A stretch of 41,487 nt of DNA from Bacteroidales bacterium (GTDB lineage Bacteria; Bacteroidota; Bacteroidia; Bacteroidales; F082): NCBI GenBank assembly GCA_024400455.1, contig JAKSMU010000017.1, positions 1-41,487 on the forward strand, written 5' to 3'. The translations under genes and the position numbers were made by a program. The notes beneath the pieces were generated by a model. That model was given only the letters and a program-made list of their open reading frames with translations, did not search any database and was not told where the DNA came from. The stretch's first letter is position 1; every line of letters starts with the position of its first letter. Positions 41,304 through 41,487 of this stretch are shown in pieces.

Positions 41304-41405
41304 TAACTTTGCCAAATGTTTTTGAAAGGGGTTCTTTCCCAATCTTAAATCTTTAAATCATTAAATCTTTAATTTATAAAATATCAATTTGTTAAATCTA
41401 GAATT
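41304..41405 (+). promoter_or_regulatory. Promoter and AT-rich leader of the ornithine aminotransferase gene
   Basis: A -7 box TAACTTTG is at 41304-41311. The roughly 90-base leader that follows is AT-rich and holds TTAAATC four times (41345, 41353, 41361, 41392), the first three spaced by exactly 8 bases. No Shine-Dalgarno sequence is evident before ATG 41406. Confidence 0.55.
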
Positions 41406-41487
41406 ATGATCGAAAAAATCACATCTTCACAACAGGCTATGGACCTCGAAGCCAAATACGGTGCCCATAACTATCACCCGCTTCCAG
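41406..41487 (+). CDS. rocD: Ornithine aminotransferase, 3' partial
   Basis: Only 27 codons are inside the window. They read MIEKITSSQQAMDLEAKYGA followed by HNYHPLP. The YGAHNYHPLP sequence is the near-invariant N-terminal signature of ornithine delta-aminotransferase, the PLP enzyme that converts ornithine and 2-oxoglutarate to glutamate semialdehyde and glutamate. The frame runs off the right edge; the PLP lysine cannot be seen. Confidence 0.82.
   Translation, partial: MIEKITSSQQAMDLEAKYGAHNYHPLP

Overview
This window looks like the chromosome of a Bacteroidales-type member of the Bacteroidota. The evidence is the repeated TAnnTTTG promoter -7 boxes typical of that phylum, a PorZ homologue with a type IX secretion C-terminal domain, DUF4837 and HSDR_N_2 family proteins, an UpxY-type antiterminator, and many short lipoproteins. 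No phage, transposase, integrase, CRISPR array or rRNA was seen. Gene density is high and no gene-free stretch exceeds about 240 bases. Species and genus cannot be fixed by eye.

Layout. 1-4.1 kb: 3' part of pepT, then a convergent two-gene unit of a membrane-anchored PHP phosphoesterase and a PMT/ArnT-like membrane glycosyltransferase. 4.2-10.7 kb: a suf iron-sulfur operon in the order sufB - membrane glycosyltransferase - sufC - sufD (short) - sufS - sufE - sufT-like. 10.7-12.4 kb: a small XRE regulator, a membrane coiled-coil protein with a degenerate HTH, and a GNAT acetyltransferase. 12.4-15.3 kb: an M23/LysM peptidoglycan hydrolase and a ClC protein with CBS domains. 15.4-17.4 kb: exonuclease III, tRNA-Arg(CCT), a small alpha/beta hydrolase and a small membrane protein. 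17.5-20.6 kb: porZ-recO. 20.6-26 kb: a polysaccharide export unit on the minus strand (GldH-like lipoprotein, Wza-like, Wzc-like kinase, UpxY-like), followed by a coiled-coil membrane protein. 26-29.2 kb: mrdA-rodA, the elongasome pair. 29.4-32.3 kb: an MltD-like transglycosylase, a DUF4837 lipoprotein and a small lipoprotein. 32.4-35.7 kb: an HSDR_N nuclease-like protein and the B12-dependent ribonucleotide reductase. 35.9-39.2 kb: a large TolB-like/Omp85-like outer-membrane protein. 39.2-41.5 kb: an MBL hydrolase, a TPR membrane protein and the start of ornithine aminotransferase.

The common theme is the cell envelope: peptidoglycan synthesis and hydrolysis, polysaccharide export, type IX secretion and lipid-linked sugar transfer, interspersed with housekeeping genes. 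The strongest oddities are a membrane glycosyltransferase inside the suf operon, a SufD that lacks its usual N-terminal domain, a large fused outer-membrane protein whose peptidase site is lost, inverted DnaA-box-like repeats upstream of the ribonucleotide reductase, and a ClC protein whose proton-glutamate position reads Val. No single clearly new defence or mobile system was recognised.
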